A DNA stretch of 64,000 nt from Desulfomarina profundi. GTDB taxonomy: Bacteria; Desulfobacterota; Desulfobulbia; Desulfobulbales; Desulfocapsaceae. How positions within the stretch are numbered: position 1 is the first letter of the stretch; each line of letters opens with the position of its first letter. The position numbers and the translations under genes were made by a program. The notes under the pieces were generated by a model. It had not been told where the DNA came from. It worked only from the letters and a program-made list of their open reading frames with translations, and made no database searches. Shown in pieces: positions 30,488-38,826 of the stretch. The stretch is from assembly GCF_019703855.1 (NCBI RefSeq), contig NZ_AP024086.1, forward strand, positions 3,492,501 through 3,556,500. The letters run 5' to 3'.

Positions 30488-31837
30488 TTACAGAAGAGAT
30501 GCACCCTTTTGATAAAAACTCTCCATTTCATCATCAGGGACCATACTCCCGCCGGTACCCCAGGCAATATGGGTTGCAGCATTCATTGTATCCGTCAGCC
30601 CGTTCTTCTCAAGCCAGGAACGGGACGAACAGAGCATGGAAATGCCGGCCAGTCCGGCAAGCGCTGAAGGTTCCATCCGAATCAGTTCTCTATCAGAGAG
30701 CATGGCAAGCATGGAGAACAGCCTGTTGTCGTCCACAGTCAACACACCGTCCACCAGGGGCCCGACAGTCCTGCCGACAAGTCCGGAAGGCCTGCTTACG
30801 GCAAGACCATCGGCTTCTGTTACACCATCCAGACCGAAATCGTGTACTGATACCTTCTCGTTGAAGCCGGTCAAAAGCCCAAGAAGCACGGAAGGGGCAT
30901 GAGTCGGTTCCGCGAAAAAACAGTGTACATTGTCTCCGAAAATATGTTTCAATCCAAAACAGATCCCTCCGGGTGCACCGCCAACTCCACAGGGCAGATA
31001 GACAAAGAGAGGATGTTCGCTGTCCACCATGATATTCTGCTCTTCGAGCTGGTCTGCCAGTCGCTGTGCTGCCACACTGTAACCGAGAAAAAGATCTCTG
31101 GAGTTTTCATCATCGACAAAATGACAGGTGGAATCATTTGCCGCAAGAGCGCGACCCTTTGTCACCGCGTCACTGTAATCCCCATCGTATTCTACAACGT
31201 TCACTCCATGGGAACGGAGCAGCTTTTTTTTCCACGTCCTTGCGGTGGCAGCCATATGCACTGTGACTCGAAAACCGAAACGGGCTCCCATAAGGCCAAT
31301 GCTGAGGCCAAGGTTCCCGGTTGAACCAACCGCCAAGCTGAATTTTTCGAATATTTTCCGTGCCTCTTCTGTGGCAAGCAGGGAGTAATCATCAGTAACA
31401 GCAATAAACCCCGCATCAAGTGCCACCTTTTCAGCCACCTTGAGAACCTCATATATTCCCCCACGCGCCTTGATCGAACCGGAAACGGGAAGCAGGTTGT
31501 CACATTTGAGATAGAGCCGGCCACCAAACGCGCAACTGTGCTTTTCAAGTTCCTTCTGCATTGCCGGAATGGGGCGAAGAGGAGACTCTATGATACCGCC
31601 ACTTTCCAGGGTTTCAGGAAAAAATTCTGCTATGCAGGGTGCAAATCTTGTGAGTCTTGCCGTCGCATCAACAATATCACTTCTTTTCAGAACCATTTTT
31701 TCCAGGACGACACTGGATTTTTCCTGTCGTTGATTGAACCAGATAACTTCCTGATATTGCATAATCTCGCGAAGACATGGATATGTTCTGCACCATGCAT
31801 CCACATCAATTGACTCTCTTTCCTGTGACTCTCTCAT
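30488..31837 (-). CDS. dsdA: D-serine dehydratase
   Basis: Pyridoxal-phosphate enzyme converting D-serine to pyruvate and ammonia. The length of about 449 residues matches DsdA. The PLP-lysine motif is PVSGSIKARGGIYEVL, the phosphate-binding loop is VGSTGNLGLSIG, and the C-terminal AWGTGGSMVPDDEM is typical of the family. ATG 31837 follows GGCGGGAG; upstream in-frame codons lack support. No DsdX transporter or DsdC regulator is adjacent; its neighbours are HDOD-GGDEF and a nitrilase-family gene. A role in D-amino-acid detoxification or use is inferred from the family. Confidence 0.94.
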   Translation of the reverse strand: MRESQERESIDVDAWCRTYPCLREIMQYQEVIWFNQRQEKSSVVLEKMVLKRSDIVDATARLTRFAPCIAEFFPETLESGGIIESPLRPIPAMQKELEKHSCAFGGRLYLKCDNLLPVSGSIKARGGIYEVLKVAEKVALDAGFIAVTDDYSLLATEEARKIFEKFSLAVGSTGNLGLSIGLMGARFGFRVTVHMAATARTWKKKLLRSHGVNVVEYDGDYSDAVTKGRALAANDSTCHFVDDENSRDLFLGYSVAAQRLADQLEEQNIMVDSEHPLFVYLPCGVGGAPGGICFGLKHIFGDNVHCFFAEPTHAPSVLLGLLTGFNEKVSVHDFGLDGVTEADGLAVSRPSGLVGRTVGPLVDGVLTVDDNRLFSMLAMLSDRELIRMEPSALAGLAGISMLCSSRSWLEKNGLTDTMNAATHIAWGTGGSMVPDDEMESFYQKGASLL

Positions 31838-31944
31838 TATTCTCCCGCCTTTTTTCATGAGAAGTGGGGGCTGATATTGTTCTTTTTCATCTTGTAGCGC
31901 AATACACGCCCGCTGATTTCCAGACGTTCTATTCAATATATTCT

Positions 31945-32190
31945 ACCTAAATCCTGCAATTGGCAAGTTTTCGGAGATGCGAGGCATCAAGGGCGCAGAC
32001 GTATTAACATACTTCAAGCACTTGATAACGAAGCAGATTCGATAAAATTGCCAATCCCCCAGGGCAAGGGAATAAAGAAAAAACAATCTCACTCTGATAG
32101 TGAGTAGTATAGCCCCTACTGCAATACGATAACTATCTGTTTATACAGTATAAATATTTTTTCTTTATTCCCGAAGTGCAGGATTTAGGT
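31945..32190. repeat. MITE-like structured element, family 2 (outer inverted repeat plus two hairpins)
   Basis: Perfect 14-base ends ACCTAAATCCTGCA (31945-31958) and TGCAGGATTTAGGT (32177-32190) enclose two stem-loops. The first joins ATTGGCAAGTTTT (31959-31971) with AAAATTGCCAAT (32044-32055). The second is a perfect 16-base stem, GGGAATAAAGAAAAAA (32068-32083) with 32157-32172, and contains a smaller hairpin CTCACT/AGTGAG. The plan is the same as in family 1, but the sequence differs. No transposase or clear target-site duplication was found. Confidence 0.8.
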
Positions 32191-32216
32191 TCTAATGTCT
32201 CGATGATCATCTCCTG

Positions 32217-32261
32217 AAAAACCCTTCGACAATCTGCTACCCGCTCGATAATATTGTCGAA
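32217..32261 (-). terminator. Intrinsic terminator after the nitrilase-family gene
   Basis: TTCGACAAT (32225-32233) pairs with ATTGTCGAA (32253-32261). Read on the minus strand, the stem is followed by GGGTTTTTC. It lies directly after the stop codon at 32265. Confidence 0.8.
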
Positions 32262-32264
32262 TCT

Positions 32265-33055
32265 TCACCCACTCAACAGCTCACGGCGGATATGCCTGAG
32301 TGCCGGCAACCGTGCGCGGACATCCTTCAGGCGCTCTTTCTCAATATGAGCAGACACCATGGTTTCCTTTTCCCCCGCTCCCGCCAATGGAACACCGAAG
32401 GGATCAAAAACGGAACTGCGCCCACAGAAAGGAGCGGAACATTGATTCACTCCTGCAAGATAGATTGTATTCTCAATAGCCCGTGCCCGCAGAAGAGTCA
32501 GCCAGTGGTCTTCCTTAAGAACCCCACCATACCAGGCGGCAGGTACGATCACCGCTTCCGCCCCTGCCGGGCCAGATATCTGAAAAGTTCAGGAAAACGC
32601 AGGTCATAGCAGATCGCCAGACCAAATCGAATGCCACCGCATGAAAAGAGTGGAGGTGCTATGGAACCGGCCACCATCTGCTCCGATTCATTCACATTCA
32701 GCGCGTCAAAGAGATGAATTTTCCGGTATTCCGCCTGCAAACTGCCATCCCGACCAAGAACAATGACTGTGTTGGCAGCTCGCTTTTTTTCGCCCTCCAC
32801 CTTCTGCCAGACCCCACAGACAATGGTTACCCTGTACTGTTCGGCCAGCTCCGCCAGCCCGCTGATAAAGGGGCCATCGGAGGGTTCAGCTATTTCCGCA
32901 GTTGACATGCCCTTTTCCACACGGGTCATAAAGGTCTCAGGAAAGGCGACAAGATCACTCCCTTCAATCGAGGCCTGATGAACAGCATCCGATGCCGTTT
33001 TAAGGTTGTCTGCGGGGTATTTTGAAACTGCTGTCTGGGCGAGGGTTATTTTCAT
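32265..33055 (-). CDS. Carbon-nitrogen hydrolase, omega-amidase/Nit2-like (one apparent frameshift)
   Basis: Nitrilase-superfamily amidase of about 263 residues. The Glu-Lys-Cys triad is visible in VAFPETFM, YRKIHLFD and LAICYDLRFPELFRYL. The frame breaks at CCCC 32561-32564 (GGGG on the coding strand). One extra base gives ARQGAEAVIVPAAWYGG and continues into WLTLLRARAIENTIYLAGVN. Relatives hydrolyse 2-oxoglutaramate-type omega-amides, small amides or deaminated glutathione; the exact substrate is not clear. It is divergent from the cobalamin riboswitch operon and ends at a clear terminator. Confidence 0.92.
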
Positions 33056-33085
33056 TGTAATCCTCCCTGTACCATTGTTTCCATA

Positions 33086-33114
33086 TTGATTTCCTGCAAA
33101 AAGAGAGGTATAAA
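33086..33114 (+). promoter_or_regulatory. Candidate sigma-70 promoter of the cobamide operon
   Basis: TTGATT (33086-33091) and TATAAA (33109-33114) are separated by 17 bases. The predicted transcription start near 33121 coincides with the beginning of the riboswitch. Confidence 0.65.
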
Positions 33115-33116
33115 AA

Positions 33117-33345
33117 CCGGTGCAGGTGTCGAATAAAAGGAAAGACGGTGTGAGTCCGTCACAAGCCAGTCCTTGCTGTATTCGAAGTCTGTACCGACTG
33201 TATCATTTCAACAGTTCTCTGAAGGGTGGCTTGAAATGATATCATATTCTGAATTCAAGGATAAGTCACTGGAGAATATCTCCGGGAAGGCGGTCGGCTG
33301 CAGGAAAATTCGTAAGTCAGAAAGCCTGCCTGCGCCCGTGGAGGC
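33117..33345 (+). ncRNA. Cobalamin riboswitch upstream of TrpD-like/ADH-CobT operon
   Basis: The order of blocks matches the cobalamin class: opening strand GGTGCAGGTG, GGAAAGACGGTGTGAGTCCG, CAGTCCTTGCTGT, a long variable arm, CGGGAAGGCGG, and AAGTCAGAAAGCCTGCCTGC closing on the opening strand. It is more divergent than the copy at 12166, and the central arm is long. It should make the operon cobalamin-repressible, which ties the three downstream genes to cobamide metabolism. Confidence 0.88.
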
Positions 33346-33522
33346 TGTTTCGCTCCATGTTCAGAGTAAACCACTGGAGTTCTCTGTATTCGGAAAAGTT
33401 TTTTGTATTGTCCTTCCAACAGGATAATGCCCACCGCCGGATACGGAGCCCTGATTCCCGATTTTTTCCAGTATTTCTCCCGTATCCCGCATTATTCATT
33501 CTTTGCAGGAGTAATTTATACT

Positions 33523-34640
33523 ATGGATTTCAACACTGAAAAAAACCGGGTGCTCGGGGAAATGATAACCCATCTTATTGCCAAAACAGATCTGACCAGA
33601 GATGAATCTTTCTCCGCCTTTCAGATGATTTTGAACAATGAAGTTTCAGAAATGCAGCAGGGTGCCTTTCTCGCCGCCCTTACCGCCAAAGGAGAAAATG
33701 CTGCTGAAGTTGCCGGTGGCTGGCAGGCGGTTTATGACCTTGATACAGAAAAGGTCACCCTGGACGACCTGGAAGTTGTTGATAACTGTGGAACCGGTAT
33801 GGACAGTTTCAAGACATTTAATATCAGCACCGCCGCAGCCCTGGTGGGCGCCGCCGGTGGAGTACATATTGCCCGCCATGGTGCCCGCGCCATCACCTCG
33901 GCCCGTGGAACTGTGGATATGGCAGAGAGTCTTGGCGTCGATATGGAATGCGATGTCAAAACGGTTGCCGGCAGTATCAGGAAGTGCGGTATTGGCCTTT
34001 TCAACGGTATGAGTCCCAGGGTTCATCCCATGGCACTTGGTCGTATTCTCTCTCAAATCTGTTTCGGATCCCCGCTCAATATCGCCGCTTCCCTGGCCAA
34101 TCCGGCCATGCCGAAAATTGCTGTCCGGGGTGTTTACTCCCCTTTCTCCTCAGACCGGTTGCCGAGGTCATGGACGCGATCGGTTACAGGGATGCCATTA
34201 TTATTTATGGGGCTATCACGGTCAACGACAAGGGGATGGACGAAGCTTCTGTCTGCGGAACAACCAAAGGAATCCACCTTTCCCATGGTACTTTTGAGGA
34301 ACTGACTTTTTCCCCTGAAGATTTTGGTCTGCAGACCCATGCACCTGAAGCCATTGCGGCGGACAGGGACCACCACAGCGCCTCCCTCAATATGGTCCGC
34401 CTGCTGGCCGGACAGGGTGATTCAGCCCCTAATGACGCTGTTATTTTAAACAGCGCCCTGCTATTTTATGTCACGAAAATGGTTGCATCCATTGGCGAGG
34501 GCGTGGCCAGAGCCAGGGAAATTCTTCTCTCGGGCCAGGGTCTCATGCAACTGGAAAAATGGGTTGAAGTCCAGAATGAAAATCCAGCAGCGGGACTGGC
34601 AAAACTTGCTGAGCTGAAAACCAGGGCGGGAGTCAACTGA
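33523..34640 (+). CDS. TrpD-like (anthranilate phosphoribosyltransferase family) enzyme under cobalamin control (one apparent frameshift)
   Basis: Protein of about 372 residues in the TrpD/thymidine-phosphorylase fold family. ATG 33523 follows GCAGGAG. The PRPP-site region reads NCGTGMDSFKTFNISTAAAL, and RHGARAITSARGTVDMAE stands where TrpD has a KHGNRSVSS-type motif, so substrate residues are altered. The family segment GVYSPFLLRPVAEVM appears only after adding a base at CCCC 34139-34142. It is the first gene after a cobalamin riboswitch, and its TGA is two bases from the next ATG. No other trp genes are present, so tryptophan synthesis is unlikely. Phosphoribosylation of a cobamide lower-ligand base is a reasonable guess, not shown. 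Confidence 0.8.
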
Positions 34641-34642
34641 TC

Positions 34643-34852
34643 ATGGAACTTCTGGTTATAAAGGACGGAGAGAGCTATTTTCGTTTTCGGGATAATACTG
34701 CCCTGCCCTGCAACATGGCAAAAGCTTCTGTTTTTCCGTTGGAGCAAATTGAAAAAGTAAGAAAACTTGTGGAAAAACTTCACCAGGAAGGGAAAATGGA
34801 AGCCATCATTATGCAACTGACAATCCATGAGAAAATATATCAAGAGGACTGA
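34643..34852 (+). CDS. Small conserved-looking protein of unknown function in cobamide operon
   Basis: A 69-residue protein starting two bases after the TrpD-like stop and ending three bases before the ADH-CobT start, so it is almost certainly translated with them. It is soluble, with a beta-like N-terminus (MELLVIKDGESYFRFRDN) and a charged helix (EQIEKVRKLVEKLHQEGKME). No Cys/His metal site or membrane segment is visible. I do not recognise the family. Position suggests a subunit or chaperone of a neighbouring enzyme. Confidence 0.7.
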   Translation: MELLVIKDGESYFRFRDNTALPCNMAKASVFPLEQIEKVRKLVEKLHQEGKMEAIIMQLTIHEKIYQED

Positions 34853-34855
34853 TCC

Positions 34856-36969
34856 ATGAAGCTTTCACTCACCGGCTGCCGCAGCCTGGAATATTCCCCT
34901 GCCGCACCAGCTCCACAGGAAAAGGACAATCATGTTGTTCTTGAGGTTGCCTGCTGTGCAATCTGCCGCACCGATGCCAAGATGTGGAACCAGGGTCATC
35001 GCGACCTGGCCCTGCCCAGGGTCCCCGGCCATGAAATTGCAGGTTTTGACAACTCGGGAAAATTGTTTACCGTCTGGCCAGGCCAGGCCTGTGGGCAATG
35101 CCGCTACTGCAGGGAGGGACGGGAAAACCTCTGTGAGGATATGCGGATCATCGGCTTTCATTCCGACGGTGGCTTTGCCCGGTTTGTGTCCGTCCCCGAA
35201 GACAGCCTGGTTGCCGTCACTGAAAAAATCGAACCCCGCTGCCTGACCTTTGCTGAACCCGTCGCCTGCGTCATTAACGGATTATCAAAATTTCCCACGG
35301 AACCAAACTCACGGGTCATCATTTACGGGGCGGCGTGGTAGGCATGCTCGCGGCTCTTCTCTGCCGTGAACGAAACTGCAAAATAACGGTTGTGGAACGC
35401 AGCCAGGAAAAAATCTCCCGGCTTGATACTTTTGCAAAGGAACATGATTTTACACTCTGCAAAGATACGGTTGCCTCGGATTTTGATCTGGCTCTCAACT
35501 GCTGCGATTCGCATATAGCCTTTTCCCTCTGTATCACAAAACTGCGCAAGGGTGGTCGCTTTATTTACTTCAGTGGGCTGGAAAAAAATGAGGAGATAGA
35601 AACAAACCTGCTCAACCTGATCCATTATAAGGAGCTGGAAATTCACGGAGCTTATGGTCCGGGAAGAAAGCATATGGAGGAGGCAGTTTCATTCTGCCAC
35701 CGCCGGCAGGATAACCTGGAAATGCTGATTGAAAAATGTATCGGACCTGAAGATGTTGAAGGGGTACTGGACCATGTTCTCTCTGGAAATGGTCTGAAAT
35801 ACATCATCGACTGGTCGCAAAAAAAAATCCCTGGAACTGCAGAACCGGGTGCGAAAAAAGAAGCGGAAAATAATCACAGGGCCGCGCAAAAGCCGGTTTC
35901 ACTCTCACCTTTTCTCCAGGATCTTACCGAAACAATACAGCCTGCGTCCACCGCTGTCAGAGACCAGGCACAAAAAAAAGTTGATCTGAAAACAAAACCC
36001 TTGGGTGCCCTGGGAACTATCGAGAAACTTGCCGTGCAGCTTGCGGCGATCCAACATGATCTCAACCCGGAAATCAACAGAAAAAAGATGTTTGTCTTTG
36101 CAGGAGATCATGGGGTGGTTGAGGAAGGTGTTTCCGCCTTTCCCGCCAAGGTAACAGTGCAGATGGTAGAGAATTTCCTGGCGGGCGGAGCCGCGATCAA
36201 TGCCTTCTGCCGCCAGTTTGCAATAGAGCTGTCCGTTGTTGACATGGGGGTAAACGGCGATTTTGATGATCATCTTATGCTGATTAAGAAAAAAATTGCC
36301 CGTGGAACAGACAATTTTGCGGTTCAGCCGGCCATGGGTAATGGTCGGGCAATTGAGGCCATCGAGAGCGGTGCCGCGGTTTTTCTCGAAAGAAACAATC
36401 CTGTCCCCTGCGATATCGTCGGAATGGGCGAGATGGGCATCGGCAACACCACAAGTGCCACAGCTATAATCAGTGCGGTTTCCGGTCTTTCTCCGGCACG
36501 GCTTACCGGCAGGGGTACCGGTGTGGACAACAGCGGACTGGAGCGCAAGATAGAAGTCATTGAAAAAAGCCTTACCCTCCACAAGCCTGACCCCACAGAT
36601 GCCATAGACCTCCTGGCCAAAATCGGTGGTTTTGAGCTTGGTGGTATATGCGGAGCCGTACTGGCCGCCGCATCCCAACAATGCTGCGTGGTCCTGGATG
36701 GTGTTATCTCCACCGCAGCAGGCCTTCTCGCCTACCTGATCTGCCCTGCTATCGGAGATTACCTTATTGCCGGACATAAATCCGTTGAAATCAGCCAAAA
36801 AACCGCCCTGGAAATCATGGGACTTGAGCCGGTAATCGATCTCGATATGCGTCTGGGAGAAGGGACAGGCGCCGCCATAACTATTGACCTGGTCGAACTG
36901 TCCTGTCGAATGATGCGGGAAATGGCTTCCTTTGATGATGCGGGAGTTTCCACAGCTGTTACCCAATGA
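34856..36969 (+). CDS. Fusion of zinc-type alcohol dehydrogenase and CobT phosphoribosyltransferase (one apparent frameshift)
   Basis: A single frame of about 704 residues once GGGG 35327-35330 is extended by one G (VIIYGGGVVGMLAALL). Residues 1-335 form a medium-chain zinc dehydrogenase: catalytic-zinc motifs CAICRTDAKMW and PGHEIAG, the structural four-Cys site ACGQCRYCREGRENLC and a Rossmann GGGVVG. After a short linker, residues about 345-704 are a complete CobT-like domain (KTKPLGALGTIEKLAVQLA, FAGDHGVVEEGVSAFP, MGEMGIGNTTSA, DMRLGEGTGAA). CobT transfers phosphoribosyl from nicotinate mononucleotide to the cobamide lower-ligand base. No start codon separates the parts. Aminoalcohol or base-precursor oxidation/reduction are possible dehydrogenase roles, both inferred. 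Confidence 0.88.
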
Positions 36970-36982
36970 AACCAGGATCAGA

Positions 36983-37035
36983 GAATATAAAAACACTTGA
37001 GCTTTTGATGAAAATAAATCAAAATTTTTATATTC
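36983..37035. repeat. Perfect AT-rich inverted repeat after the cobT fusion
   Basis: GAATATAAAAA (36983-36993) and TTTTTATATTC (37025-37035) are exact inverted copies, with a smaller TTTGAT/ATCAAA repeat inside. It may work as a terminator, an mRNA-stabilising stem, or an operator for the following gene. Confidence 0.5.
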
Positions 37036-37104
37036 CTCAATAAATCATCTGCTTCCCTGAGAGACTGTCACTCTATTTTTAAGGCCATTGAGGTATAAAA
37101 TCTC

Positions 37105-37911
37105 ATGACAGAGACAATATCTATAGAAAACCGGGATGGCACTCAGACTTCTGCCCGGATAGCAGGTAATGTCGGAAGTCAGGCCATTGTTCTTCTTCAC
37201 GGTATCGGGGCAGATCACAGAATGTGGGATCCGCAGATTCAGGTATTGTCACAAAATGGATATTATGTTCTGGCTCCTGACCTACTGGGCCACGGAAAAA
37301 CCTCAAAGGTCAGTGAGTTAAATTTAGAAAATTGGGAAGATCAACTCCTCGAATTACTGTTTTATGCAGGAGTATCAAAATGTATTCTTGTCGGGGTGAG
37401 TATGGGGGGAGTAATCGCACAGTCATTTGCCATGAATTATCCGGAAAAAATCCACAAATTGATCCTGGCTGATACATTTGGGGAACTGAAGACCTGCCGG
37501 GAAAAAGTACTTGGTTTTCTGCAGATAACTGCTTACTCCATCCTTAAAGTATCAGGTCATAAAATATTGGCAAAAGGAATGGAGCTGACATATAAAGCAC
37601 CATTTGCACACATGGCGAAAGAATATTTTTGTCAGATGAGTCTGACTGCTGACTTTGAGCAATTAATCCTTGCAAGAAAAGCAATCAACAAAATAAAGGC
37701 AATTGGAAAAATAGATGGTGATCAAATTTCTACACTTGTACTGGTTGGTCATCAGTCCGGAAAATCATTCGTTGAAATAAATCGGAAAATTGCCGATGCA
37801 ATAACAGGTTCACGGTTTGTGATCTTAAAGAACTCGATGGATCCATCAAATCTGGTTAATGAAACTGATTTCAATCGGGAAGTACTACAATTTTTACAAA
37901 ACCCGACTTAG
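37105..37911 (+). CDS. Alpha/beta-hydrolase fold protein with incomplete catalytic triad
   Basis: A 268-residue protein of the alpha/beta-hydrolase superfamily. It has the oxyanion-region VLLHGIGADHRMWDPQ and the nucleophile elbow GVSMGGVIAQ. Where relatives carry the acid (G-x-x-D-x-x-P) it reads LVGHQSGKSFVEINR. Where they carry the catalytic His (GHMSNLE-like) it reads NSMDPSNLVNETDFN, so His appears to be replaced by Asp. Either the triad is rearranged or the protein is non-catalytic. It stands alone between the cobT operon and an outer-membrane protein gene. Its codons are more AT-rich than those of its neighbours. Function unknown. Confidence 0.85.
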   Translation: MTETISIENRDGTQTSARIAGNVGSQAIVLLHGIGADHRMWDPQIQVLSQNGYYVLAPDLLGHGKTSKVSELNLENWEDQLLELLFYAGVSKCILVGVSMGGVIAQSFAMNYPEKIHKLILADTFGELKTCREKVLGFLQITAYSILKVSGHKILAKGMELTYKAPFAHMAKEYFCQMSLTADFEQLILARKAINKIKAIGKIDGDQISTLVLVGHQSGKSFVEINRKIADAITGSRFVILKNSMDPSNLVNETDFNREVLQFLQNPT

Positions 37912-37948
37912 CCGGATTGAAGGGATATCTGCCTAAATCTAGTAGAAA

Positions 37949-38464
37949 TCAAAATTCAATACGAACCTGTGCACCCAACGTTATGGTGTCCGTGTCGATA
38001 TCTTCCTTTATCGCATCAAAATCCCAGGTTTCAAACCTGTAATTGGCATTGATATCAACATAGAGAGCCGGCAGGACTTCCAGCTCAACTCCTGCACGAA
38101 GAGCAAAAAACGGACTTTCTGCAAAAGAGCCGTCGGAATAATTTATTCCCACACCAGCTCCGGCATAAACAGCTTTTCCAAGAAGCAAAAAGGCCTGGGG
38201 TGAAAAAACAGTGCTGTCCGAACCACCATATCCTTCCTGCAGCACATCCAGATCCGCCTCGATTTTCAGTAAACTCGTAGTGACATACTGATATGAAAAC
38301 TGGAGCGCGTACCCCTTGTCATCCACATTGTCCTTATCAATATCCTCAAGCGCGTACCAGTAATGAAGGCCGGCACCCAGCCTGTGGTTCCCTTCGGCAT
38401 ACACGCTCCAGGCACTGCAGAATACAAGTATAATTACGCTGATAAAAAATATTTTTACTCTCAT
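37949..38464 (-). CDS. Small outer-membrane beta-barrel protein
   Basis: A 171-residue exported protein. A signal peptide (IFFISVIILVFCSAWSVYA) is followed by alternating amphipathic strands (YALQFSYQYVTTSLLKIEAD, AVYAGAGVGINY, ALYVDINANYRFE) and a C-terminal strand ending in Phe (LGAQVRIEF), the usual recognition signal for barrel insertion. The size suggests an 8-strand barrel like OmpX/OmpW-type proteins. No specific function can be assigned. It is convergent with the alpha/beta-hydrolase gene. Confidence 0.8.
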   Translation of the reverse strand: MRVKIFFISVIILVFCSAWSVYAEGNHRLGAGLHYWYALEDIDKDNVDDKGYALQFSYQYVTTSLLKIEADLDVLQEGYGGSDSTVFSPQAFLLLGKAVYAGAGVGINYSDGSFAESPFFALRAGVELEVLPALYVDINANYRFETWDFDAIKEDIDTDTITLGAQVRIEF

Positions 38465-38631
38465 TTACATACACCGGTAAAAATTTGCAGGATCCAATAA
38501 TAAAAATTCTTCCAACCAGAAAAAACAACTCTCTGAGCACGAAAAGAACCGACTTTAAAATATACAAAATGAATAATCAATAATATTTTGAAAAGACGGC
38601 TGTTTCCCCACTTCCTGCCTTTCCAGTCCAG

Positions 38632-38826
38632 ATGAGTTTTATAATTTACTGCCGAAATCCTGCAGAAGAAAGCGACGCCTTTGAAAGACTCCAGGTCGAA
38701 TATAATTATACCGACCATCTCACCCTGGCGGGAGGTATGATTTTCTACCAATCCGGAGACCAGGCCGGATTCAGTGATATCGGGGACAGCGACCGCCTGT
38801 TTATTGAATTCAAGTATTCTTGTTGA
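38632..38826 (+). pseudogene. C-terminal fragment of an outer-membrane protein
   Basis: The frame encodes amphipathic barrel strands (AFERLQVEYNYTDHLTLAGG, MIFYQSGDQAGFSDIGDSDR) and a final strand LFIEFKYSC, like the C-terminus of large porin-like proteins. Signal peptide and most of the barrel are absent, and there is no ribosome site before the first Met. It overlaps the end of the kinase gene by 17 bases. It is probably a relic left by a deletion. Confidence 0.6.

Larger units (their letters stand above)
31838..32264. other. Intergenic region with element and terminator
   Basis: About 430 bases between two leftward genes. It contains the family 2 element (31945-32190) and the terminator of the nitrilase-family gene (32217-32261). 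The promoter of dsdA should lie in 31838-31944. No gene is seen. Confidence 0.6.
33056..33522. other. Leader region of the cobamide operon
   Basis: Contains the promoter and cobalamin riboswitch described separately, then about 180 bases to the first start codon. A weak match to the family 1 repeat core (TATCCCGCATTATTCATTC) lies near 33484-33502. No additional gene is seen. Confidence 0.55.

Noticed and set aside
33484-33502. Further copy of the family 1 repeat end (TATCCCGCATTATTCATTC)
   Set aside because: Matches only the first 11 bases well and then diverges; too weak to call a copy.
35905-36996. 363-codon open frame on the minus strand
   Set aside because: Lies opposite the CobT part of the fusion, which has unmistakable motifs; the antisense frame has no recognisable features.
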